A stretch of DNA of 12,898 bases from the NCBI GenBank assembly GCA_023228185.1, contig JALOBQ010000018.1, positions 1-12,898 of the forward strand, given 5' to 3'. How positions within the stretch are numbered: position 1 is the stretch's first letter; every line of letters starts with the position of its first letter. Under the pieces are notes generated by a model, which was given only the letters and a program-made list of their open reading frames with translations, searched no databases and was not told the origin of the DNA. The translations under genes were made by a program, and so were the position numbers. Positions 7,079 to 12,898 of this stretch are shown here, piece after piece. This DNA is from Candidatus Omnitrophota bacterium (lineage in GTDB: Bacteria; Omnitrophota; Gorgyraeia; Gygaellales; Profunditerraquicolaceae).

Positions 7079-7770
7079 TAATCCTCCGATTCAAATCGAT
7101 AACCATAATTCTTAACAGTAATGATCCTGCGCGCTTCACTTTTTAATTTTTTACGCAAAGTCCGGATATGCACATCAACGGTGCGTGTTTGGATCTCCAT
7201 GGCGTGGTCATAACCCCAGATATTATCCAGAAGATAATCCCGGGACAACATCCTGCCCTTAACTTTTAAAAGCATCTTCAGCAGCTCAAATTCTTTGGCG
7301 GTAAGTTCAACCGGCTTATTTTTAACACTAACGCTGATTTTGGCAAAATCAACACAGAGCTCACCAACCTTTAAAATTTCCGGGGTTTTATTCTTATCAT
7401 CAGCCCTGCGCAGGACAGCCTTGATCCTTGCCACAAGCTCACGCGGGCTAAAAGGTTTCGTAACATAATCATCAGCTCCCATTGTCAGCCCGATAACTTT
7501 ATCTGACTCCTGGGATTTTGCCGTAAGCATAATTATAGGAATCAGCGAAGTTTTACTTTCTTTTTTTAGAATCTTGCAGACTTCCAGGCCGTCTAAACCG
7601 GGAAGCATCAAGTCCAGAATAATTAGATCCGGAACCTCCCGCAAAACCAGATCAAGAGCATCTTCCCCATCCCGGCAGGAAGTAACCTGGAAACCCTCTT
7701 TTTTCAGGTTATACTCCAACATCTTTACAATATCTTTTTCATCTTCTACAATTAATATTTTCTCTTTCAT
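7078..7770 (-). CDS. phoB: DNA-binding response regulator PhoB (OmpR/PhoB family)
   Basis: Transcription regulator of the phosphate response. The 230 residues match the family. Receiver domain at 1-120: Glu9-Asp10, phospho-acceptor Asp53 (LILDLMLPG region), Thr83 (MLTAK), Tyr102, Lys105 (TKPFSPREL). Winged-helix DNA-binding domain at about 130-228: LTAKEFELLKMLL, recognition-helix region RTVDVHIRTLRKKL, ending in the wing sequence VKNYGYRFE. The gene overlaps phoR by one base, so the partners are made together. The ATG lacks a clear Shine-Dalgarno sequence, and a near-palindromic 13-mer occupies the spot where one would be. PhoP is an equivalent name in Gram-positive nomenclature. Confidence 0.93.
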   Translation of the reverse strand: MKEKILIVEDEKDIVKMLEYNLKKEGFQVTSCRDGEDALDLVLREVPDLIILDLMLPGLDGLEVCKILKKESKTSLIPIIMLTAKSQESDKVIGLTMGADDYVTKPFSPRELVARIKAVLRRADDKNKTPEILKVGELCVDFAKISVSVKNKPVELTAKEFELLKMLLKVKGRMLSRDYLLDNIWGYDHAMEIQTRTVDVHIRTLRKKLKSEARRIITVKNYGYRFESED

Positions 7771-7773
7771 TGA

Positions 7774-7786
7774 GTAAACAGTCTAC
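7774..7786. promoter_or_regulatory. Near-palindromic 13-mer just before phoB (site 1)
   Basis: GTAAACAGTCTAC on the plus strand pairs with itself about its centre at 7780 in all but one position. It covers bases 4 to 16 upstream of the phoB ATG. A close copy lies at 7880-7892, with centres 106 bp apart, about ten helical turns. Together they look like operators of an unidentified dimeric regulator; no such regulator is named by the sequence. Confidence 0.35.
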
Positions 7787-7879
7787 GTAACTGACTGCAA
7801 ATTATGAAGTTACAAAAGAAATGCATATATTTACCTCACTCGTATTTGTTACATAACTCTAGTTAACGCATACACTTAC

Positions 7880-7892
7880 ATAGACTGTCTAC
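7880..7892. promoter_or_regulatory. Near-palindromic 13-mer at the end of the exported-protein gene (site 2)
   Basis: ATAGACTGTCTAC contains the perfect 11-bp palindrome TAGACTGTCTA (7881-7891) and overlaps the stop codon of the upstream gene. It shares 10 of 13 bases, including GTCTAC, with the site at 7774-7786. The 118-bp gap between these genes otherwise holds AT-rich sequence where the phoB promoter presumably lies; I could not pick a convincing -35/-10 pair, and no terminator is visible. Confidence 0.35.
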
Positions 7893-8338
7893 AAAGAGTT
7901 GTCGGCAGGAAGCGGCTGGACGTCGCTAAAAGAACCTTGCTTATACTCTTTATAAGTTAAATTATTCTGGCCGTCAGAAGAAGTGAGTTTATAAGATATG
8001 TAGAAATCTCCTTCTGGAGTAATATCCGTAAAACGTTGCTTAAACAATCTTGCGCATCCATTGAGCGATTTTTGAAGATTTTCATCGCTGGCAAGTTCGA
8101 CACTGCCTCTTAAATAAATCATCACTTTTCTTGTCGGACGGTCATATTCTATCCGCTCTAAAATAAATGGATCCCCGGGAGTAGTCGTGTCGCGGTAGGC
8201 CGCGGTCCAATTCAAAATCTGCCACTCGATTTGCGAGATATCATAAGGATAGGTATAACCCTTAACTGTAGCAAACGCGCTATTTACCGGAAAAAGAAAA
8301 AAACACAATAATAACAAAATCCCAATATTGAGTTTCAT
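7889..8338 (-). CDS. Small exported protein of unknown function
   Basis: I do not recognise this 149-residue protein. It has a clear signal peptide (MKLNIGILLLLCFFLFPVNS, cut after AFA23 before TVKG), so the mature form of about 126 residues is periplasmic or secreted. There are no further membrane segments. The mature part alternates charged and aromatic residues in a beta-rich pattern (KVMIYLRGSVEL, EGDFYISYKLTS) with two cysteines at most and no catalytic motif I can name. The ribosome site AAAGGAGG is strong, 5 nt before the ATG. It follows the Ca2+ ATPase by 26 bp, so the two are probably co-transcribed; a link to metal or stress handling is only guilt by association. Confidence 0.85.
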   Translation of the reverse strand: MKLNIGILLLLCFFLFPVNSAFATVKGYTYPYDISQIEWQILNWTAAYRDTTTPGDPFILERIEYDRPTRKVMIYLRGSVELASDENLQKSLNGCARLFKQRFTDITPEGDFYISYKLTSSDGQNNLTYKEYKQGSFSDVQPLPADNSL

Positions 8339-8364
8339 TACATCCTCCTTTTATTAATCGCTAA

Positions 8365-11100
8365 CTAATTGCCGGCATAACTTACCCCGCGGGTATTGAT
8401 TCTACCGCGTATAAATAATTTATGGATCTCTTCTGCCCAAAGCGGAAAAGAAGAAATTGCTAACACTAAACACCAATCAAATGCCCCTAACGCTTCGGTT
8501 TTAAATATTGATTGCGCAAAAGGCAAATACACCGCCACCACCAGTAATGAAAACGATATAAAAGTCGCCAAGACTAATTTAATATTGCTGAAAATCCCCA
8601 ATTTAAAAATAGATTGATAGATACTGCGGCAATTAAAAGAATGGAATAGCTGCGAACAGGCAAGCACAATGAAAGCCGCGGTTCTCGCCCGCGGCAGGCC
8701 CTCTTTTTCGATAAAAAGGACAAAACTAAACGCCAACAAACTACAGAAAGCAATAAAAACGCCCTGGCTTAGTATTAACCATGCTCTTTCTTTTGTGACT
8801 ACCGGCTGATTAGTCTTGCGCGGCAACCGACGCATAATCCCAGGCTCAACCGGGTCAACGCCTAAAGCTAAAGCCGGCAGGCCGTCAGTGACAAGATTGA
8901 TCCAGAGAATTTGGATAGGCAACAACGGCACGGGTAAACCGATTAAAGAAGATAAAAACATCACTAATATTTCTCCGGCATTGCAGGAAAGAAGATAATG
9001 CACAAATTTTTTGATATTTTCGTAGATTCCCCTGCCTTCTTCGACAGCCGAAACAATTGAGGCAAAGTTATCATCGGTAATGATCATATCCGAGACTTCT
9101 TTGGTCACATCAGTGCCGGTTATCCCCATTGCCACGCCGATATCCGCTTCTTTAACCGCTGGCGCGTCATTGACGCCGTCGCCGGTCATCGCCACAATAT
9201 AACCTTTCTTACGCCAAGCCTTGACAATCCTCAATTTATGTTCCGCCGTAACGCGGGCGTAAACAAAAATTTTCTCGATATTTTCAAGCAAACTTTCCTC
9301 GCTCAACGCGTCCAATTCTTCGCCGCTTAATGCCAAAGAACTCTCGGCCAGAAACCCCAATTCCCTGGCAATGGCAAGAGCAGTATTTTTATGATCGCCG
9401 GTAATCATTACAGTTTTGATGCCGGCTTGTTTACATTTTATAACCGCCTCTTTGACTTCTTGCCTGGGCGGATCGATCATCGCGATTAATCCAAGAAAGG
9501 TAAGCCCTTTCTCAACTGTATCAGCCTGGTATCCGGAAGAAACTCCGTCTAAATTACGCCGGGCAATTGCTAAAACTCGCAAAGCCTGGTCAGCGAATCG
9601 ATCGTTTATTTTAAGTAAATTCTCTTTATCGGCTTCCGTAATCCTACGGGCTACTCCGTCCTCTTCAATATAATCGCAATCACCAACCAACATATCCGGG
9701 GCGCCTTTGACAAAAGCAATCGTTTGGCCGCCATATCCACGCAGGATAGACATTTTCTTACGCTCGGAATCAAAAGGAATTTCATCTACGAAAACAAACT
9801 TTTTTTCTTCTTCGCTTTTCCAGATCCCCGCTTTTGCCGCAGCAACTAAAAGCGCGGCTTCCGTAGGATCGCCGATAATTTTATATCCCACGCCAGCTTT
9901 GACTAATTCGGCGCCGTTACAAAGCACTGCCGCCTGTAATAACTTTTGCAATTGCGCATATTTGCCAGGATCAACTTGTTTTCCATTCAGGAAAAATTCC
10001 CCTATTGCCGCGTAGCCAATGCCGGATATTTTAAAAGTTTCATTGCCTGCGAAAATCACCTGCGCGGTCATTTCATTTTTAGTCAAAGTTCCGGTTTTAT
10101 CCGAACAGATCACTGTCGTACAACCTAAAGTCTCAACAGAGGGCAATTTTCTAATCAAGGCGTGTTTTTTTACCATGCGCTGAACGCCCAATGCTAAAGC
10201 TATCGTTACTACCGCGGGAAGCCCTTCGGGAATAGCGGCAACCGCAAGGCTTACCGCAGTCAGAAAAACATCAATTAATTTAGCTCCGCGCAACCACTCT
10301 AAAACAAAAACCAAACCCACCAGCAGAAAACAAAGATAAACCATCCACTTGCCGAATTCCTCTAATTTTCTCTGCAAAGGCGTGGACTCATCTTTTATGC
10401 CCTGGATCATTCCGGCAATTTTGCCTAATTCCGTATTCATACCGGTATCAACGACAATCGCTTTTGCCTTGCCGGAAACAATAAAAGTTCCCATATAAGC
10501 CATATTCGCCCGGTCAGCCAAAGGCAGATCTTTATCCTGCAGAGCGATTGTAGTTTTTAAAACAGGCGTTGACTCACCAGTAAGGCTGGCTTCCTGGACG
10601 TTAAAATTAGCGGTAATCCAAACCAGGCGGCAATCAGCCGGAATATGGTCACCGGCTTCGAGTTCAATCAGATCGCCGGGCACAAGCTCAATTGAAGCAA
10701 TAACATTGCGCTGGCGATCGCGGATAGTTTTAGTAACAGGCGAAGATAATTTTTTTAAAGCGGCTAATGATTTTTCCGCGCGGAACTCCTGAATAAAACC
10801 TAATATCGCATTCAAAATAACGATGCCGATAATCGCTAAAGCATCTACCCACTCTTTGAGAAATCCGGAGACAAAACTCGCGCCAATTAATACCCAAATA
10901 ATGAAATCCTGAAATTGCTCAAAGAAAATTTTAAGAGGGGAACGGCCTTGGCTTTCTTTTAATTGATTAAGCCCGTAAAGCTGGCGCCTTTTTAAAACCT
11001 CGGAAGACAAAAGCCCGTCGCTTAAGCTGGTCTTAAAAAAATCAGCCGCTTGCTCAACCGATAACTGAATGATATTTTTAATTTTATCTTGCGGGATCAT
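8365..11100 (-). CDS. Calcium-transporting P-type ATPase (P2A, SERCA-like)
   Basis: Inner-membrane pump that would export Ca2+ (or Mn2+) using ATP. The 911 residues carry the full P2A layout: N-terminal cation-ATPase domain, actuator with TGES (174-177), phosphorylation motif DKTGTLT with Asp334, nucleotide-binding KGAPD (465-469), hinge MTGDGVNDAP (638-647) and about ten membrane segments. Ion-site residues seen: M4 PEGLP with Glu292; M5 Asn707 and Glu710 (CNAGE); M6 Asn735, Thr738 and Asp739 (NLVTDGLPA). These match both SERCA sites except the M8 acidic residue: the matching stretch reads LFHSFNCRS, more like secretory-pathway (PMR1) pumps, so stoichiometry is uncertain. No ribosome site precedes the ATG; the promoter lies immediately upstream. 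The exported-protein gene follows by 26 bp. Confidence 0.95.
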   Translation of the reverse strand: MIPQDKIKNIIQLSVEQAADFFKTSLSDGLLSSEVLKRRQLYGLNQLKESQGRSPLKIFFEQFQDFIIWVLIGASFVSGFLKEWVDALAIIGIVILNAILGFIQEFRAEKSLAALKKLSSPVTKTIRDRQRNVIASIELVPGDLIELEAGDHIPADCRLVWITANFNVQEASLTGESTPVLKTTIALQDKDLPLADRANMAYMGTFIVSGKAKAIVVDTGMNTELGKIAGMIQGIKDESTPLQRKLEEFGKWMVYLCFLLVGLVFVLEWLRGAKLIDVFLTAVSLAVAAIPEGLPAVVTIALALGVQRMVKKHALIRKLPSVETLGCTTVICSDKTGTLTKNEMTAQVIFAGNETFKISGIGYAAIGEFFLNGKQVDPGKYAQLQKLLQAAVLCNGAELVKAGVGYKIIGDPTEAALLVAAAKAGIWKSEEEKKFVFVDEIPFDSERKKMSILRGYGGQTIAFVKGAPDMLVGDCDYIEEDGVARRITEADKENLLKINDRFADQALRVLAIARRNLDGVSSGYQADTVEKGLTFLGLIAMIDPPRQEVKEAVIKCKQAGIKTVMITGDHKNTALAIARELGFLAESSLALSGEELDALSEESLLENIEKIFVYARVTAEHKLRIVKAWRKKGYIVAMTGDGVNDAPAVKEADIGVAMGITGTDVTKEVSDMIITDDNFASIVSAVEEGRGIYENIKKFVHYLLSCNAGEILVMFLSSLIGLPVPLLPIQILWINLVTDGLPALALGVDPVEPGIMRRLPRKTNQPVVTKERAWLILSQGVFIAFCSLLAFSFVLFIEKEGLPRARTAAFIVLACSQLFHSFNCRSIYQSIFKLGIFSNIKLVLATFISFSLLVVAVYLPFAQSIFKTEALGAFDWCLVLAISSFPLWAEEIHKLFIRGRINTRGVSYAGN

Positions 11101-11107
11101 GATAAAA

Positions 11108-11136
11108 ACTATAGCGCAGGATCGACCCTAAAGCAA
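11108..11136 (-). promoter_or_regulatory. Probable sigma-70-type promoter of the Ca2+ ATPase, leaderless geometry
   Basis: On the minus strand TTGCTT (11136-11131) and TATAGT (11113-11108) are exactly 17 bp apart. The -10 matches the consensus at 5 of 6 bases; the -35 keeps only TTG. Transcription starting about 7 nt past the -10 would begin at 11101-11100, the first base of the start codon, in line with the missing Shine-Dalgarno sequence. The rest of the 113-bp gap to the PAS gene is AT-rich with no clear terminator. Confidence 0.5.
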
Positions 11137-11213
11137 TAGAAAAACAAACTTTTCGGCTGAATCATTAAATTACTTTAGCTTGAAAAAATAATTTTTCCGA
11201 AAATGGGCTATTT

Positions 11214-12311
11214 CTAAAGATTTGGGTTAATTTTATTTTTTAATTCCCAGTTGGCTTTTTCCATTTCCTTTTGAGCAATATGTAAATCCTGCATACGCTT
11301 TTTTAATTCTTCTTCTACCTGCCTGCGCTGACTGATTTCATTTTGCAGGTCATCATTGGCTTTAGATAGTTCCGCGGTACGCACCCTTACGCGCAACTCT
11401 AACTCCGCGTAAGATTCCCTTAATGCTTCTTCAAGTTTTTTACGATCAGTAATATCGCGTCCCTCGGGGATTAAAAAAATCACCTTGCCGGATTCATCTT
11501 TAGCAGGCTTAAGAGAAAAATCGATATTCCGCAGGCTGCCGTCTTTTGCCATATGCGTTGCTTCAAAACGTATGAATTCTCCGGCCGCGGCTTTTTTAGT
11601 CGCTTCACGCAATTTCTCCTGTAATTGTTTTGAATGCGCCCACCATACTGTTTCCCAAAAAGGTTTGTTGATTACGTCTGCTGAATTAATACCAGCAAAC
11701 TCTAATGCCGATTTATTCGCCTCCAGCACAATACCTTCATTATTCATTAATCCGATAAATTGAAAAGTCTGGTCAAAAACAGCGCGCACTTTCATTTGGC
11801 TATCCCGTAAAGACGCTTCAACCTTTTCCCATTCAGTGACATCCTCAATAGCTAAAAGAATTAATTGCGGCTGCACAGCTTCCCTGGGGATCCATTCAGC
11901 GTTAAGCACCATCGAACGTTTACCGATTACAGGAAAACAATGGTTCACTCTAAAATCGTGAATTATTTTATGCTTTGGCAGGATCTCATTCAAAAGTTTA
12001 CGTAATTCAGGGATATCCCATTGTTGATCCCCTAAATCATAGATAAACCGCATTGCGGTATTTTCGGGCATTGTTTTAAAAACCTCATAGAAAGATTTAC
12101 TGGCAGAAATCACTCTTAACTGATTATCTAAAACCACTAACGGTTCACGCACAGTAGCGATAATGCTTTCAGCGTATTCAAGCTTATCCTGAATAATCAA
12201 ATCTTCTTCGCTGTATAAGAAACCTTCGGCTTTAATCTTCTTTAAACGGAGGTTTATTTTTTTAATCTCTTTATTAAGTTGTTCTTTTTGTTTTTTGCTT
12301 TGCGCTTTCAT
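11214..12311 (-). CDS. Two-PAS coiled-coil protein without output domain
   Basis: A 365-residue soluble protein with no signal peptide or membrane segment. Layout: basic coiled coil (1-30), PAS 1 (about 45-160, VREPLVVLDNQLRVISAS to IEDVTEWE), PAS 2 with PAC end (about 168-290, FIGLMNNEGIVLEANKSAL to GRDITDRKKLE), then a long charged coiled coil (291-361). It ends in KNKINPNL. In many PAS sensor kinases a nearly identical helix (ELKNKINELE) continues into a kinase or other output, but here a stop follows and downstream sequence is non-coding. It may work as a stand-alone sensor that dimerises with another protein, or be a shortened kinase. Ribosome site AAGGGGT is about 5 nt before the ATG. 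A terminator lies just upstream. Confidence 0.88.
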   Translation of the reverse strand: MKAQSKKQKEQLNKEIKKINLRLKKIKAEGFLYSEEDLIIQDKLEYAESIIATVREPLVVLDNQLRVISASKSFYEVFKTMPENTAMRFIYDLGDQQWDIPELRKLLNEILPKHKIIHDFRVNHCFPVIGKRSMVLNAEWIPREAVQPQLILLAIEDVTEWEKVEASLRDSQMKVRAVFDQTFQFIGLMNNEGIVLEANKSALEFAGINSADVINKPFWETVWWAHSKQLQEKLREATKKAAAGEFIRFEATHMAKDGSLRNIDFSLKPAKDESGKVIFLIPEGRDITDRKKLEEALRESYAELELRVRVRTAELSKANDDLQNEISQRRQVEEELKKRMQDLHIAQKEMEKANWELKNKINPNL

Positions 12312-12332
12312 TTTCTACCCCTTCTGAATAAC

Positions 12333-12372
12333 AAAAAACCCAAGGCCTGTGTTTAAACACAAAGCGCTTGGG
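12333..12372 (-). terminator. Intrinsic terminator after the tRNA-Ser pair, upstream of the PAS gene
   Basis: On the minus strand CCCAAG (12372-12367) pairs with CTTGGG (12344-12339), enclosing a second self-complementary element, TGTGTTTAAACACA. Six T residues (12338-12333) follow directly. This is the expected end of the tRNA transcript. Because it sits only about 20 nt before the PAS gene and overlaps the end of a short ORF, it could also act as a regulated terminator for that gene. Confidence 0.75.
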
Positions 12373-12418
12373 ATAACTGGAACATAATTATGTTTGGGTT
12401 TGTTTTATTTTCGATCAT
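12353..12418 (-). CDS. Possible 21-residue leader peptide before the terminator
   Basis: A 22-codon frame, MIENKTNPNIIMFQLSQALC then V and a TAA stop, has AGGAG 4 nt before its ATG. Its stop falls in the apical part of the terminator stem-loop at 12339-12372, so a translating ribosome would clash with the hairpin, as in attenuation leaders. No single amino acid is enriched enough to name a signal (three Asn, two Gln). Short and unsupported by any family; it may be chance. Confidence 0.25.
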   Translation of the reverse strand: MIENKTNPNIIMFQLSQALCV

Positions 12419-12448
12419 TTTGCTCCTAAAAATTCAAGATCAGCAAAA
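12418..12448 (-). repeat. 7-bp inverted repeat between tRNA-Ser(CGA) and the leader ORF
   Basis: TTTTGCT (12418-12424) and AGCAAAA (12442-12448) could form a stem with a 17-nt loop starting about 21 nt past the tRNA 3' end. One arm covers the spacer between the AGGAG and the ATG of the short leader ORF, so it could mask that start. Weak, AU-rich stem; a role in tRNA 3' processing is equally possible. Confidence 0.3.
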
Positions 12449-12468
12449 ATAAACAAAACCTTATAACT

Positions 12469-12558
12469 TGGCGGAGAGTGGAGGATTTGAACCTCCGATC
12501 GTCTTACGACGATAACGGTTTTCGAGACCGCCGCATTCGACCACTCTGCCAACTCTCC
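12469..12558 (-). tRNA. tRNA-Ser (anticodon CGA)
   Basis: Decodes UCG. Acceptor stem GGAGAGT pairs with ACTCTCC, followed by discriminator G and an encoded CCA (12471-12469). Anticodon arm GCGGT-CTCGAAA-ACCGT gives anticodon CGA. The long variable arm (ATCGTCGTAAGACGAT) and GGAGG-TTCAAAT-CCTCC T arm are typical class II serine tRNA features. Second of a tandem pair. Confidence 0.97.
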
Positions 12559-12584
12559 AGAATTCTTCTTGTCGGGAAAATCAA

Positions 12585-12671
12585 CGGAGGAGGAAGGATT
12601 CGAACCCTCGGAGACCTTGCGGCCTCAACGGTTTTCAAGACCGCCGCATTCGACCACTCTGCCACTCCTCC
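12585..12671 (-). tRNA. tRNA-Ser (anticodon UGA)
   Basis: Decodes UCA and other UCN codons. Acceptor GGAGGAG pairs with CTCCTCC; discriminator G is followed by TTG, so CCA is not encoded and must be added by the nucleotidyltransferase, unlike its neighbour. Anticodon loop CTTGAAA gives UGA. The long variable arm and T arm GAGGG-TTCGAAT-CCTTC (one G-U pair) fit serine tRNA. It lies 26 bp upstream of tRNA-Ser(CGA) on the same strand, so one transcript probably carries both. Confidence 0.96.
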
Positions 12672-12681
12672 AACACCATAT

Positions 12682-12716
12682 CGTCCCTGTTTCGAAACAG
12701 GGACGAAACAGGGACG
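12682..12716. repeat. 24-bp perfect palindrome plus tandem half-unit (GGGACG repeat)
   Basis: Bases 12682-12705 are a perfect palindrome: CGTCCCTGTTTC followed by its exact complement. The unit GAAACAGGGAC is then repeated directly (12694-12704 and 12705-12715, ending with G at 12716), so the left arm could pair with either right arm. It starts 11 bp upstream of the mature 5' end of tRNA-Ser(UGA). Its GGGACG core resembles the palindromic repeats that accompany REP-associated (RAYT) transposases in many genomes; no transposase is in the window. Confidence 0.7.
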
Positions 12717-12898
12717 GCTATTTAGACAATGAATAATTGCTTAAAAATAGCGTAAAAAATATTTTTAGCGATGGATATAGCAATGTTGCAGAAATTAACA
12801 AAAGAAAATTCTTTAAAGATCAAACTGAAACATAAAGCAAGCAATGTAACATTTAAAATCAGGATAAATGACTGGCCAAAAATATAATTAGCTTTGAG
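12717..12898. other. AT-rich region with no supported gene; probable tRNA promoter area
   Basis: About 180 bp to the window edge. The tRNA-Ser promoter should lie here or in the palindrome, but I could not choose a -35/-10 pair with confidence among several AT-rich hexamers. The AT-rich block around 12743-12770 contains near-repeats of TTAAAAATAGCG and ATTTTTAGCG. A 38-codon plus-strand frame (12771-12887) exists but lacks a ribosome site. Confidence 0.4.

Noticed and set aside
11150..11213. Terminator after the PAS gene
   Set aside because: Only a short A/T stem (GGAAAAAT with ATTTTTTC) is present, with no GC-rich stem followed by a U-run.
12390..12405. AACATAATTATGTT palindrome as an operator
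   Set aside because: A 14-bp AT-rich dyad inside the short leader ORF with no second copy; too weak to call.
12682..12716. CRISPR repeat or array
   Set aside because: Units are 11 bp and directly adjoining with no spacers, and no cas genes are near.
12478..12732. 84-codon plus-strand frame
   Set aside because: It is the antisense of the two serine tRNAs and the palindrome; not a protein gene.
12771..12887. 38-codon plus-strand frame starting MDIAMLQKLTKENS
   Set aside because: No ribosome site, AT-rich low-complexity composition rich in Lys, and opposite to all other genes; expected by chance.

Overview
The window comes from a Gram-negative bacterium of moderate to low GC content. The evidence is a beta-barrel porin ending in Phe, a periplasmic phosphate-binding protein and PhoR/PhoB-type signalling. 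The gene set and protein style would suit an uncultured lineage such as Candidatus Omnitrophota, but no marker gene here proves that. Every gene I can support lies on the minus strand, so transcription runs from high to low coordinates. No mobile element, CRISPR array or rRNA is visible.

Reading along the direction of transcription:
(1) 12898-12469: an apparently non-coding AT-rich stretch, a compact GGGACG palindrome with an extra half-unit, then two tandem serine tRNAs (UGA, CGA).
(2) 12468-11214: a possible 21-codon leader ORF that ends inside the stem-loop of an intrinsic terminator, followed by a two-PAS coiled-coil protein with no kinase domain.
(3) 11136-7889: a promoter placed so close to the start codon that the mRNA may be leaderless, a SERCA-like Ca2+ P-type ATPase, and a small exported protein of unknown function.
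(4) 7892-5303: the phoB-phoR pair, with two near-palindromic 13-mers bracketing the region upstream of phoB.
(5) 5279-1: a candidate PhoB-box promoter downstream of phoR. It leads into a 35-codon ORF, a receiver-only response regulator, a 41-codon ORF, a porin, and pstS-pstC-pstA-pstB. pstB is cut off by the window edge.

The central theme is phosphate starvation. PhoR (membrane kinase) and PhoB (DNA-binding regulator) would sense low phosphate and act on the tandem 11-bp repeats at 5241-5279. The operon below those repeats supplies a route for phosphate across both membranes: the porin in the outer membrane, PstS in the periplasm, PstC/PstA in the inner membrane and PstB as the ATPase. Two features are unlike the textbook pst operon: a stand-alone receiver protein at its head, and two very short ORFs whose spacing suggests translational coupling. 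One ends 3 nt before a receiver gene with no Shine-Dalgarno sequence; the other has a strong Shine-Dalgarno sequence and overlaps the porin start as ATGA. A perfect 11-bp hairpin between pstS and pstC probably helps keep PstS more abundant than the permease. phoU is not in the window and may lie beyond pstB.
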